Assembly (NCBI GenBank): GCA_032718475.1
Contig: JAUCBJ010002312.1
Location: 1-51,238 of the forward strand
Source of the DNA: Nemertoderma westbladi
Taxonomy: Eukaryota; Xenacoelomorpha; Nemertodermatida; Nemertodermatidae
Reading direction: 5' to 3'
DNA length: 51,238 bases
Of this stretch, positions 1 to 14,416 are shown in pieces (the first letter of the stretch is position 1; each line of letters opens with the position of its first letter). The notes under the pieces are model-generated. The model worked only from the letters and a program-made list of their open reading frames with translations, ran no database searches and had not been told where the DNA came from. The position numbers and the translations under genes are program-made.

Positions 1-201
1 AACTAATGATATTAAGTAAAACTTACTAGTTAATGATATTAGGTAAAACTTACTCTACTAGTGAGATTATGTAAAACTTACACAACTAATGATATTAAGT
101 AAAACTTACTAGTTAATGATATTAGGTAAAACTTACTCTACTAGTGAGATTATGTAAAACTTACACAACTAATGATATTAAGTAAAACTTAACTATTAAT
201 G

Positions 202-316
202 CTGTTAATTATATATATAGTTACATTTGTGCTGTGTAGTTAGTTTCGTATTTGTAGTAGTATGGGTCATTAGTGCCCGAACCATGAAAGCTAAATAAAT
301 TAAAAAAAAAAAAAAA
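202..316 (+). mobile_element. poly(A)-tailed short insert, copy 1
   Basis: About 100 bp unrelated to the satellite, ending in AAATAAA-type sequence and an A-tract of about 15. It is flanked on both sides by TTAATG (196-201 and 317-322), which looks like a target-site duplication. It resembles a short retroposed transcript 3' end or SINE. It shares an AAATTAAAA junction before the tail with copy 4. Confidence 0.7.
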
Positions 317-2420
317 TTAATGATATTAAGTAAAACTTACCTTACTAGTTAGATTATGTAAAACTTACACTACTAATTATATTAAGTAAAACTTAACTAT
401 TAATGATATTAAGTAAAACTTACCTTACTAGTGAGATTATGTAAAACTTACACTACTAGTGAGATTATGTAAAACTTACACTACTAGTGAGATTATGTAA
501 AACTTACACTACTAATGATATTAAGTAAAACTTACACTACTAGTGAGATTATGTAAAACTTACACAACTAATGATATTAAGTAAAACTTAACTATTAATG
601 ATATTAAGTAAAACTTAACTATTAATGATATTAAGTAAAACTTACCTTACTAGTGAGATTATGTAAAACTTACACAACTAATGATATTAAGTAAAACTTA
701 ACTATTAATGATATTAAGTAAAACTTAACTATTAATGATATTAAGTAAAACTTAACTATTAATGATATTAAGTAAAACTTACCTTACTAGTGAGATTATG
801 TAAAACTTACTCTACTAGTGAGATTATGTAAAACTTACACTACTAATGATATTAAGTAAAACTTAACTATTAATGATATTAAGTAAAACTTACCTTACTA
901 ATGATATTAAGTAAAACTTAACTATTAATGATATTAAGTAAAACTTACCTTACTAGTGAGATTATGTAAAACTTACACTACTAATGATATTAAGTAAAAC
1001 TTAACTATTAATGATATTAAGTAAAACTTACCTTACTAGTGAGATTATGTAAAACTTACACAACTAATGATATTAAGTAAAACTTACACTACTATTGAGA
1101 TTATGTAAAACTTACACTACTAATGATATTATGTAAAACTTACACTACTAATGATATTAAGTAAAACTTAAACTACTAGTGAGATTATGTAAAACTTACA
1201 CTACTATTGAGATTATGTAAAACTTACACTACTAGTGAGATTATGTAAAACTTACACTACTATTGAGATTATGTAAAACTTACACTACTAGTGAGATTAA
1301 GTAAAACTTACACTACTAATGATATTAAGTAAAACTTACCTTACTAGTGAGATTATGTAAAACTTACACTTCTAATGATATTAAGTAAAACTTACACTAC
1401 TATTGAGATTATGTAAAACTTACACTACTAATGATATTATGTAAAACTTACACTACTAATGATATTAAGTAAAACTTACACTACTAGTGAGATTATGTAA
1501 AACTTACACTACTAATGATATTAAGTAAAACTTACCTTACTAGTGAGATTATGTAAAACTTACACTTCTAATGATATTAAGTAAAACTTACACTACTATT
1601 GAGATTATGTAAAACTTACACTACTAATGATATTATGTAAAACTTACACTACTAATGATATTAAGTAAAACTTACACTACTAGTGAGATTATGTAAAACT
1701 TACACTTCTAATGATATTAAGTAAAATTTACACTACTAGTGAGATTATGTAAAACTTACATTACTAATGATATTAAGTAAAACTGACACTACTAATGAAT
1801 GATATTAAGTAAAACTTACACTACTAATGATATTAAGTAAAACTTACACTACTAGTGAAATTATGTAAAACTTACACTACTAATGATATTAAGTAAAACT
1901 TACACTACTAGTGAGATTATGTAAAACTTACACTACTAGTGAGATTATGTAAAACTTACATTACTAATGATATTATTAAGTAAAACTGACACTACTAATG
2001 AATGATATTAAGTAAAACTTACACTACTAATGATATTAAGTACAACTTACACTACTAATGATATTAAGTAAAACTTACACTACTAATGATATTAAGTAAA
2101 ACTTACACTACTAGTGAGATTATGTAAAACATACACTACTAATGATATTAAGTAAAACTTACACTACTATTAAGTAAAACTTACAATACTATTAAGTAAA
2201 ACGTACACTACTATTAAGTAAAACTTAAACTACTAGTGAGAATATGTAAAACTTACACTACTATTAAGTAAAACTTACACTACTATTAAGTAAAAATTAC
2301 ATTACTAATGATATTAAGTAAAACTTACTAGTTAATGATATTAGGTAAAACTTACTCTACTAGTGAGATTATGTAAAACTTACACAACTAATGATATTAA
2401 GTAAAACTTAACTATTAATG

Positions 2421-2539
2421 CTGTTAATTATATATATAGTTACAATTGTGCTGTGTAGTTAGTTTCGTATTTGTAGTAGTATGGGTCATTAGTGCCCGAA
2501 CCATAAAAGCTAAATAAATAAAAAAAAAATAAAAAAAAA
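2421..2539 (+). mobile_element. poly(A)-tailed short insert, copy 2
   Basis: Same insert and same TTAATG flanks as copy 1. It carries two diagnostic changes shared with copy 7 (ACAATTGTG, and ACCATAAAAG instead of ACCATGAAAG). The A-tract is interrupted by one T. Confidence 0.7.
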
Positions 2540-4439
2540 TTAATGATATTAAGTAAAACTTACCTTACTAGTTAGATTATGTAAAACTTGCACTACTAGT
2601 GAGATTAAGTAAAACTTAACTATTAATGATATTAAGTAAAACTTACCTTACTAGTGAGATTATGTAAAACTTACACAACTAATGATATTAAGTAAAACTT
2701 AACTATTAATGATATTAAGTAAAACTTACCTTACTAGTGAGATTATGTAAAACTTACACTACTAATGATATTAAGTAAAACTTAACTATTAATGATATTA
2801 AGTAAAACTTACCTTACTAGTGAGATTATGTAAAACTTACACTACTAATGATATTAAGTAAACTTACTCTACTATTGAGATTATGTAAAACTTACACTAC
2901 TAATGATATTAAGTAAAACTTACCTTACTAGTGAGATTATGTAAAACTTACACTTCTAATGATATTAAGTAAAACTTACACTACTATTGAGATTATGTAA
3001 AACTTACACTACTAATGATATTATGTAAAACTTACACTACTAATGATATTAAGTAAAACTTACACTACTAGTGAGATTATGTAAAACTTACACTACTAAT
3101 GATATTAAGTAAAACTTACCTTACTAGTGAGATTATGTAAAACTTACACTTCTAATGATATTAAGTAAAACTTACACTACTATTGAGATTATGTAAAACT
3201 TACACTACTAATGATATTATGTAAAACTTACACTACTAATGATATTAAGTAAAACTTACACTACTAGTGAGATTATGTAAAACTTACACTTCTAATGATA
3301 TTAAGTAAAACTTACACTACTAGTGAGATTATGTAAAACTTACATTACTAATGATATTAAGTAAAACTGACACTACTAATGAATGATATTAAGTAAAACT
3401 TACACTACTAATGATATTAAGTAAAACTTACACTACTAGTGAAATTATGTAAAACTTACACTACTAATGATATTAAGTAAAACTTACACTACTAGTGAGA
3501 TTATGTAAAACTTACATTACTAATGATATTATTAAGTAAAACTGACACTACTAATGAATGATATTAAGTAAAACTTACACTACTAATGAATGATATTAAG
3601 TAAAACTTACACTACTAATGATATTAAGTACAACTTACACTACTAATGATATTAAGTAAAACTTACACTACTAATGATATTAAGTAAAACTTACACTACT
3701 AGTGAGATTATGTAAAACTTACACTACTAATGATATTAAGTAAAACTTACACTACTAGTGAGATTATGTAAAACTTACACTACTAATGATATTAAGTAAA
3801 ACTTACACTACTAGTGAAATTATGTAAAACTTACACTACTAATGATATTAAGTAAAACTTACACTACTAGTGAGATTATGTAAAACTTACATTACTAATG
3901 ATATTATTAAGTAAAACTGACACTACTAATGAATGATATTAAGTAAAACTTACACTACTAATGAATGATATTAAGTAAAACTTACACTACTAATGATATT
4001 AAGTACAACTTACACTACTAATGATATTAAGTAAAACTTACACTACTAATGATATTAAGTAAAACTTACACTACTAGTGAGATTATGTAAAACTTACACT
4101 ACTAATGATATTAAGTAAAACTTACACTACTAGTGAGATTATGTAAAACTTACACTACTAATGATATTAAGTAAAACTTACACTACTATTAAGTAAAACT
4201 TACAATACTATTAAGTAAAACGTACACTACTATTAAGTAAAACTTAAACTACTAGTGAGAATATGTAAAACTTACACTACTATTAAGTACAACTTACACT
4301 ACTATTAAGTAAAAATTACATTACTAATGATATTAAGTAAAACTTACTAGTTAATGATATTAGGTAAAACTTACTCTACTAGTGAGATTATGTAAAACTT
4401 ACACAACTAATGATATTAAGTAAAACTTAACTATTAATG

Positions 4440-4554
4440 CTGTTAATTATATATATAGTTACATTTGTGCTGTGTAGTTAGTTTCGTATTTGTAGTAGTA
4501 TGGGTCATTAGTGCCCGAACCATGAAAGCTAAATAAATAAAAAAAAAAAAAAAA
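4440..4554 (+). mobile_element. poly(A)-tailed short insert, copy 3
   Basis: Same insert, orientation and satellite junctions as copy 1, with an A-tract of about 16. Confidence 0.7.
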
Positions 4555-6652
4555 TTAATGATATTAAGTAAAACTTACCTTACTAGTTAGATTATGTAAA
4601 ACTTACACTACTAATTATATTAAGTAAAACTTAACTATTAATGATATTAAGTAAAACTTACCTTACTAGTGAGATTATGTAAAACTTACACTACTAGTGA
4701 GATTATGTAAAACTTACACTACTAGTGAGATTATGTAAAACTTACACTACTAATGATATTAAGTAAAACTTACACTACTAGTGAGATTATGTAAAACTTA
4801 CACAACTAATGATATTAAGTAAAACTTAACTATTAATGATATTAAGTAAAACTTAACTATTAATGATATTAAGTAAAACTTACCTTACTAGTGAGATTAT
4901 GTAAAACTTACACAACTAATGATATTAAGTAAAACTTAACTATTAATGATATTAAGTAAAACTTAACTATTAATGATATTAAGTAAAACTTAACTATTAA
5001 TGATATTAAGTAAAACTTACCTTACTAGTGAGATTATGTAAAACTTACTCTACTAGTGAGATTATGTAAAACTTACACTACTAATGATATTAAGTAAAAC
5101 TTAACTATTAATGATATTAAGTAAAACTTACCTTACTAATGATATTAAGTAAAACTTAACTATTAATGATATTAAGTAAAACTTACCTTACTAGTGAGAT
5201 TATGTAAAACTTACACTACTAATGATATTAAGTAAAACTTAACTATTAATGATATTAAGTAAAACTTACCTTACTAGTGAGATTATGTAAAACTTACACA
5301 ACTAATGATATTAAGTAAAACTTACACTACTATTGAGATTATGTAAAACTTACACTACTAATGATATTATGTAAAACTTACACTACTAATGATATTAAGT
5401 AAAACTTAAACTACTAGTGAGATTATGTAAAACTTACACTACTATTGAGATTATGTAAAACTTACACTACTAGTGAGATTATGTAAAACTTACACTACTA
5501 TTGAGATTATGTAAAACTTACACTACTAGTGAGATTAAGTAAAACTTACACTACTAATGATATTAAGTAAAACTTACCTTACTAGTGAGATTATGTAAAA
5601 CTTACACTTCTAATGATATTAAGTAAAACTTACACTACTATTGAGATTATGTAAAACTTACACTACTAATGATATTATGTAAAACTTACACTACTAATGA
5701 TATTAAGTAAAACTTACACTACTAGTGAGATTATGTAAAACTTACACTACTAATGATATTAAGTAAAACTTACCTTACTAGTGAGATTATGTAAAACTTA
5801 CACTTCTAATGATATTAAGTAAAACTTACACTACTATTGAGATTATGTAAAACTTACACTACTAATGATATTATGTAAAACTTACACTACTAATGATATT
5901 AAGTAAAACTTACACTACTAGTGAGATTATGTAAAACTTACACTTCTAATGATATTAAGTAAAATTTACACTACTAGTGAGATTATGTAAAACTTACATT
6001 ACTAATGATATTAAGTAAAACTGACACTACTAATGAATGATATTAAGTAAAACTTACACTACTAATGATATTAAGTAAAACTTACACTACTAGTGAAATT
6101 ATGTAAAACTTACACTACTAATGATATTAAGTAAAACTTACACTACTAGTGAGATTATGTAAAACTTACATTACTAATGATATTATTAAGTAAAACTGAC
6201 ACTACTAATGAATGATATTAAGTAAAACTTACACTACTAATGATATTAAGTACAACTTACACTACTAATGATATTAAGTAAAACTTACACTACTAATGAT
6301 ATTAAGTAAAACTTACACTACTAGTGAGATTATGTAAAACATACACTACTAATGATATTAAGTAAAACTTACACTACTATTAAGTAAAACTTACAATACT
6401 ATTAAGTAAAACGTACACTACTATTAAGTAAAACTTAAACTACTAGTGAGAATATGTAAAACTTACACTACTATTAAGTAAAACTTACACTACTATTAAG
6501 TAAAACTTACACTACTATTAAGTAAAAATTACATTACTAATGATATTAAGTAAAACTTACTAGTTAATGATATTAGGTAAAACTTACTCTACTAGTGAGA
6601 TTATGTAAAACTTACACAACTAATGATATTAAGTAAAACTTAACTATTAATG

Positions 6653-6772
6653 CTGTTAATTATATATATAGTTACATTTGTGCTGTGTAGTTAGTTTCGT
6701 ATTTGTAGTAGTATGGGTCATTAGTGCCCGAACCATGAAAGCTAAATAAATTAAAAAAAAAAAAAAAAAAAA
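6653..6772 (+). mobile_element. poly(A)-tailed short insert, copy 4
   Basis: Same insert and junctions. The A-tract is about 20, and the AAATTAAAA variant before the tail is shared with copy 1. Confidence 0.7.
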
Positions 6773-9700
6773 TTAATGATATTAAGTAAAACTTACCTTA
6801 CTAGTTAGATTATGTAAAACTTACACTACTAATGATATTAAGTAAAACTTAACTATTAATGATATTAAGTAAAACTTACTTTACTAGTGAGATTATGTAA
6901 AACTTACACAACTAATGATATTAAGTAAAACTTAACTATTAATGATATTAAGTAAAACTTACCTTACTAGTGAGATTATGTAAAACTTACACAACTAATG
7001 ATATTAAGTAAAACTTAACTATTAATGATATTAAGTAAAACTTAACTATTAATGATATTAAGTAAAACTTAACTATTAATGATATTAAGTAAAACTTACC
7101 TTACTAGTGAGATTATGTAAAACTTACTCTACTAGTGAGATTATGTAAAACTTACACTACTAATGATATTAAGTAAAACTTAACTATTAATGATATTAAG
7201 TAAAACTTACCTTACTAATGATATTAAGTAAAACTTAACTATTAATGATATTAAGTAAAACTTACCTTACTAGTGAGATTATGTAAAACTTACACTACTA
7301 ATGATATTAAGTAAAACTTAAACTACTAGTGAGATTATGTAAAACTTACACTACTATTGAGATTATGTAAAACTTACACTACTAGTGAGATTATGTAAAA
7401 CTTACACTACTATTGAGATTATGTAAAACTTACACTACTAGTGAGATTAAGTAAAACTTACACTACTAATGATATTAAGTAAAACTTACACTACTAGTGA
7501 GATTATGTAAAACTTGCACTACTAATGATATTAAGTAAAACTTACACTACTAGTGAGATTATGTAAAACTTACACTACTATTGAGATTATGTAAAACTTA
7601 CACTACTAATTATATTAAGTAAAACTTACACTACTAATGATATTAAGTAAAACTTAAACTACTAGTGAGATTATGTAAAACTTACACTACTAATGAGATT
7701 ATGTAAAACTTACACTACTAGTGAGATTATGTAAAACTTACACTACTATTGAGATTATGTAAAACTTACACTACTAGTGAGATTAAGTAAAACTTACACT
7801 ACTAATGATATTAAGTAAAACTTACACTACTAGTGAGATTATGTAAAACTTGCACTACTAATGATATTAAGTAAAACTTACACTACTAATGATATTAAGT
7901 AAAACTTAAACTACTAGTGAGATTATGTAAAACTTACACTACTAGTGAGATTATGTAAAACTTACACTACTAATTATATTAAGTAAAACTTACACTACTA
8001 ATGATATTAAGTAAAACTTAAACTACTAGTGAGATTATGTAAAACTTACACTACTAGTGAGATTATGTAAAACTTGCACTACTAATGATATTAAATAAAA
8101 CTTACCTTACTAGTGAGATTATGTAAAACTTACACTACTATTGAGATTATGTAAAACTTACACTACTAGTGAGATTAAGTAAAACTTAAACTACTATTGA
8201 GATTATGTAAAACTTACACTACTAGTGAGATTATGTAAAACTTACACTACTAATGATATTAAGTAAAACTTAAACTACTAGTGAGATTATGTAAAACTTG
8301 CACTACTAATGATATTAAATAAAACTTACCTTACTAGTGAGATTATGTAAAACTTACACTACTATTGAGATTATGTAAAACTTACACTACTAGTGAGATT
8401 AAGTAAAACTTACACTACTAATTATATTAAGTAAAACTTACACTACTAATGATATTAAGTAAAACTTAAACTACTAGTGAGATTATGTAAAACTTACACT
8501 ACTAGTGAGATTATGTAAAACTTACACTACTAATTATATTAAGTAAAACTTAAACTACTAGTGAGATTATGTAAAACTTACACTACTAGTGAGATTATGT
8601 AAAACTTACACTACTAATGATATTAAGTACAACTTACACTACTAGTGAGATTATGTAAAACTTACACTACTAGTGAGATTATGTAAAACTTACACTACTA
8701 GTGAGATTATGTAAAACTTGCACTACTAATGATATTAAATAAAACTTACCTTACTAGTGAGATTTTGTAAAACTTACACTACTATTGAGATTATGTAAAA
8801 CTTACACTACTAGTGAGATTAAGTAAAACTTACACTACTAATTATATTAAGTAAAACTTACACTACTAATGATATTAAGTAAAACTTAAACTACTAGTGA
8901 GATTATGTAAAACTTACACTACTAGTGAGATTATGTAAAACTTACACTACTAATTATATTAAGTAAAACTTACACTACTAATGATATTAAGTAAAACTTA
9001 AACTACTAGTGAGATTATGTAAAACTTACACTACTAGTGAGATTATGTAAAACTTGCACTACTAATGATATTAAATAAAACTTACCTTACTAGTGAGATT
9101 ATGTAAAACTTACACTACTATTGAGATTATGTAAAACTTACACTACTATTGAGATTATGTAAAACTTACACTACTAATTATATTAAGTAAAACTTACACT
9201 ACTAATGATATTAAGTAAAACTTAAACTACTAGTGAGATTATGTAAAACTTACACTACTAGTGAGATTATGTAAAACTTGCACTACTAATGATATTAAAT
9301 AAAACTTACCTTACTAGTGAGATTATGTAAAACTTACACTACTATTGAGATTATGTAAAACTTACACTACTAGTGAGATTAAGTAAAACTTACACTACTA
9401 ATGATATTAAGTAAAACTTACACTACTAGTGAGATTATGTAAAACTTGCACTACTAATGATATTAAGTAAAACTTACACTACTAATGATATTAAGTAAAA
9501 CTTAAACTACTAGTGAGATTATGTAAAACTTACACTACTAGTGAGATTATGTAAAACTTGCACTACTAATGATATTAAATAAAACTTACCTTACTAGTGA
9601 GATTATGTAAAACTTACACTACTATTGAGATTATGTAAAACTTACACTACTATTGAGATTATGTAAAACTTACACTACTAGTGAGATTAAGTAAAACTTA

Positions 9701-11242
9701 CACTACTAATGATATTAAGTAAAACTTACACTACTAGTGAGATTATGTAAAACTTGCACTACTAATGATATTAAGTAAAACTTACACTACTAGTGAAATT
9801 ATGTAAAACTTACACTACTAATTATATTAAGTAAAACTTACACTACTAATGATATTAAGTAAAACTTAAACTACTAGTGAGATTATGTAAAACTTACACT
9901 ACTAGTGAGATTATGTAAAACTTGCACTACTAATGATATTAAATAAAACTTACCTTACTAGTGAGATTATGTAAAACTTACACTACTATTGAGATTATGT
10001 AAAACTTACACTACTAGTGAGATTAAGTAAAACTTACACTACTAATGATATTAAGTAAAACTTACACTACTAGTGAAATTATGTAAAACTTACACTACTA
10101 ATGATATTAAGTAAAACTTACACTACTAGTGAGATTATGTAAAACTTACATTACTAATGATATTATTAAGTAAAACTGACACTACTAATGAATGATATTA
10201 AGTAAAACTTACACTACTAATGATATTAAGTACAACTTACACTACTAATGATATTAAGTAAAACTTACACTACTAATGATATTAAGTAAAACTTACACTA
10301 CTAGTGAGATTATGTAAAACATACACTACTAATGATATTAAGTAAAACTTACACTGCTAGTGAGATTATGTAAAACTTACACGACTAATGATATTAAGTA
10401 AAACTTACACTACTATTAAGTAAAACTTACAATACTATTAAGTAAAACGTACACTACTATTAAGTAAAACTTAAACTACTAGTGAGAATATGTAAAACTT
10501 ACACTACTATTAAGTAAAACTTACACTACTATTAAGTAAAAATTACATTACTAATGATATTAAGTAAAACTTACTAGTTAATGATATTAGGTAAAACTTA
10601 CTCTACTAGTGAGATTATGTAAAACATACACTACTAATGATATTAAGTAAAACTTACACTACTATTAAGTAAAACTTACACTACTAGTGAGATTATGTAA
10701 AACTTACACTTCTAATGATATTAAGTAAAACTTACACTACTATTAAGTAAAACTTACAATACTATTAAGTAAAACGTACACTACTATTAAGTAAAACTTA
10801 AACTACTAGTGAGAATATGTAAAACTTACACTACTATTAAGTAAAACTTACACTACTATTAAGTAAAAATTACATTACTAATGATATTAAGTAAAACTTA
10901 CTAGTTAATGATATTAGGTAAAACTTACTCTACTAGTGAGATTATGTAAAACATACACTACTAATGATATTAAGTAAAACTTACACTACTATTAAGTAAA
11001 ACTTACAATACTATTAAGTAAAACGTACACTACTATTAAGTAAAACTTAAACTACTAGTGAGAATATGTAAAACTTACACTACTATTAAGTAAAACTTAC
11101 ACTACTATTAAGTAAAAATTACATTACTAATGATATTAAGTAAAACTTACTAGTTAATGATATTAGGTAAAACTTACTCTACTAGTGAGATTATGTAAAA
11201 CTTACACAACTAATGATATTAAGTAAAACTTAACTATTAATG

Positions 11243-11362
11243 CTGTTAATTATATATATAGTTACATTTGTGCTGTGTAGTTAGTTTCGTATTTGTAGTA
11301 GTATGGGTCATTAGTGCCCGAACCATGAAAGCTAAATAAATAAAAAAAAAAAAAAAAAAAAA
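11243..11362 (+). mobile_element. poly(A)-tailed short insert, copy 5
   Basis: Same insert and junctions, with an A-tract of about 21. Confidence 0.7.
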
Positions 11363-12815
11363 TTAATGATATTAAGTAAAACTTACCTTACTAGTTAGAT
11401 TATGTAAAACTTACACAACTAATGATATTAAGTAAAACTTACACTACTAGTGAGATTATGTAAAACTTACACAACTAATGATATTAAGTAAAACTTAACT
11501 ATTAATGATATTAAGTAAAACTTACCTTACTAGTGAGATTATGTAAAACTTACACAACTAATGATATTAAGTAAAACTTAACTATTAATGATATTAAGTA
11601 AAACTTAACTATTAATGATATTAAGTAAAACTTACACTACTAGTGAGATTATGTAAAACTTACACAACTAATGATATTAAGTAAAACTTAACTATTAATG
11701 ATATTAAGTAAAACTTACTTTACTAGTGAGATTATGTAAAACTTACACAACTAATGATATTAAGTAAAACTTAACTATTAATGATATTAAGTAAAACTTA
11801 CCTTACTAGTGAGATTATGTAAAACTTACACAACTAATGATATTAAGTAAAACTTAACTATTAATGATATTAAGTAAAACTTAACTATTAATGATATTAA
11901 GTAAAACTTAACTATTAATGATATTAAGTAAAACTTACCTTACTAGTGAGATTATGTAAAACTTACACTACTAGTGAGATTATGTAAAACTTGCACTACT
12001 AATGATATTAAATAAAACTTACCTTACTAGTGAGATTATGTAAAACTTACACTACTATTGAGATTATGTAAAACTTACACTACTAGTGAGATTAAGTAAA
12101 ACTTACACTACTAATGATATTAAGTAAAACTTACACTACTAGTGAAATTATGTAAAACTTACACTACTAATGATATTAAGTAAAACTTACACTACTAGTG
12201 AGATTATGTAAAACTTACATTACTAATGATATTATTAAGTAAAACTGACACTACTAATGAATGATATTAAGTAAAACTTACACTACTAATGATATTAAGT
12301 ACAACTTACACTACTAATGATATTAAGTAAAACTTACACTACTAATGATATTAAGTAAAACTTACACTACTAGTGAGATTATGTAAAACATACACTACTA
12401 ATGATATTAAGTAAAACTTACACTACTAGTGAGATTATGTAAAACTTACACTACTAATGATATTAAGTAAAACTTACACTACTATTAAGTAAAACTTACA
12501 ATACTATTAAGTAAAACGTACACTACTATTAAGTAAAACTTAAACTACTAGTGAGAATATGTAAAACTTACACTACTATTAAGTAAAACTTACACTACTA
12601 TTAAGTAAAAATTACATTACTAATGATATTAAGTAAAACTTACTAGTTAATGATATTAGGTAAAACTTACTCTACTAGTGAGATTATGTAAAACATACAC
12701 TACTAATGATATTAAGTAAAACTTACACTACTATTAAGTAAAACTTACACTACTAGTGAGATTATGTAAAACTTACACTTCTAATGATATTAAGTAAAAC
12801 TTACACTACTATTAA

Positions 12816-13760
12816 CCCTTTCGGTACCATGGCACATACGTCTGTTCCATGGGTATTGCGCCATGACACACACGTCTGTTCCATGACATTTATTTGATTT
12901 CTAAGAAGGGAAAATGTTGCTGGACTATTAAGTACATGCTTCCATATGTTAGCGACGCATTTCAGCTTGTATCTACTGTAAATTAACTACCGGTAGGCCT
13001 ACTGCAGACCTGCTTACAGACTGCCAGACTTTAGCAATAACAGAATAAGGCAGTACTGCAGTAAGGTAGGCCTAAACTGACTAAACAGCCTAAACAAAAA
13101 AGCCTAAACAGACTGACCGACAGACAGTCTGGATAGGGTCAAAAGTGAAAACTGACAGCGGAAATGAAATCCTTGACCAGGAAAACCCCCATAGAGCGAA
13201 TTTTAATTAGCTAATGTGATTCCTTATATTTTTGACGGACAGACAGACTGACAGACAGACCGACAGCCAGTCTGGATAGGGTCAAAAGTGAAAACTGACA
13301 GCGGAAATGAAATCCTTGACCAGGAAAACCCCCATAGAGAGAATCTTAATTAGCTAATGTGATTCCTTATATTTTCGACGGACAGACTGACAGACAGACA
13401 GACAGACCAACAGACCGACAGACAGTCTGCATAGGGTCCAAAGTGAAAACTGACAGCGGAAATGAAATCCTTGACCAGGAAAACCCCCATAGTGAGAATT
13501 TTAATTAGCTAATGTGATTCCTTATACTTTTGACGGACAGACAGACCGACAGACAGTCTGGATACGGTCAAAAGTGAAAACTGACAGCGGAAATGAAATC
13601 CTTGACAGGGAAAACCCCCATAGCGAGAATCTTAGTAGATTTTATTCTATCTAAAGTCTTGACAGACAAACTGACAGAAATACTGACAGACTTCAGAAAT
13701 TCATGAATTAGAGTTGGGCACTTGGGGGTTTGAATAATTTCCAGTTAGGTACCGAAAGGG
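12816..13760. mobile_element. piggyBac-like non-autonomous element (945 bp)
   Basis: The ends are perfect 13-bp inverted repeats: CCCTTTCGGTACC at the left and GGTACCGAAAGGG at the right. They are flanked by TTAA on both sides (12812-12815 and 13761-13764). A TTAA target and a terminal CCC are typical of piggyBac-type transposons. No transposase reading frame is present, so it could only move with help. Removing the element and one TTAA restores the common satellite junction CTACTATTAAGTAAAAC, so the uninserted site can be inferred directly. The interior is dominated by four copies of a 130-155 bp module and by GACA-rich simple sequence. Confidence 0.85.
13131..13650. repeat. four-copy 130-155 bp internal repeat of the piggyBac-like element
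   Basis: Copies begin near 13131, 13274, 13429 and 13560. Each starts with GGATAGGGTCAAAAGTGAAA or a close variant and continues through a shared AACCCCCATAG segment. The first three continue through TTAATTAGCTAATGTG, and consecutive copies are joined by variable runs of GACAGACAGACC-like tetranucleotides. Confidence 0.85.
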
Positions 13761-14293
13761 TTAAGTAAAACTTACACTATTATTAAGTAAAACTTAAACT
13801 ACTAGTGAGAATATGTAAAACTTACACTACTATTAAGTAAAACTTACACTACTATTAAGTAAAAATTACATTACTAATGATATTAAGTAAAACTTACTAG
13901 TTAATGATATTAGGTAAAACTTACTCTACTAGTGAGATTATGTAAAACATACACTACTAATGATATTAAGTAAAACTTACACTACTATTAAGTAAAACTT
14001 ACACTACTAGTGAGATTATGTAAAACTTACACTACTAATGATATTAAGTAAAACTTACACTACTATTAAGTAAAACGTACACTACTATTAAGTAAAACTT
14101 AAACTACTAGTGAGAATATGTAAAACTTACACTACTATTAAGTAAAACTTACACTACTATTAAGTAAAAATTACATTACTAATGATATTAAGTAAAACTT
14201 ACTAGTTAATGATATTAGGTAAAACTTACTCTACTAGTGAGATTATGTAAAACTTACACAACTAATGATATTAAGTAAAACTTAACTATTAAT

Positions 14294-14416
14294 GCTGTTA
14301 ATTATATATATAGTTACATTTGTGCTGTGTAGTTAGTTTCGTATTTGTAGTAGTATGGGTCATTAGTGCCCGAACCATGAAAGCTAAATAAATAAAAAAA
14401 AAAAAAAAAAAAAAAA
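14294..14416 (+). mobile_element. poly(A)-tailed short insert, copy 6
   Basis: Same insert and junctions. Its A-tract of about 23 is the longest of the eight. Confidence 0.7.
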
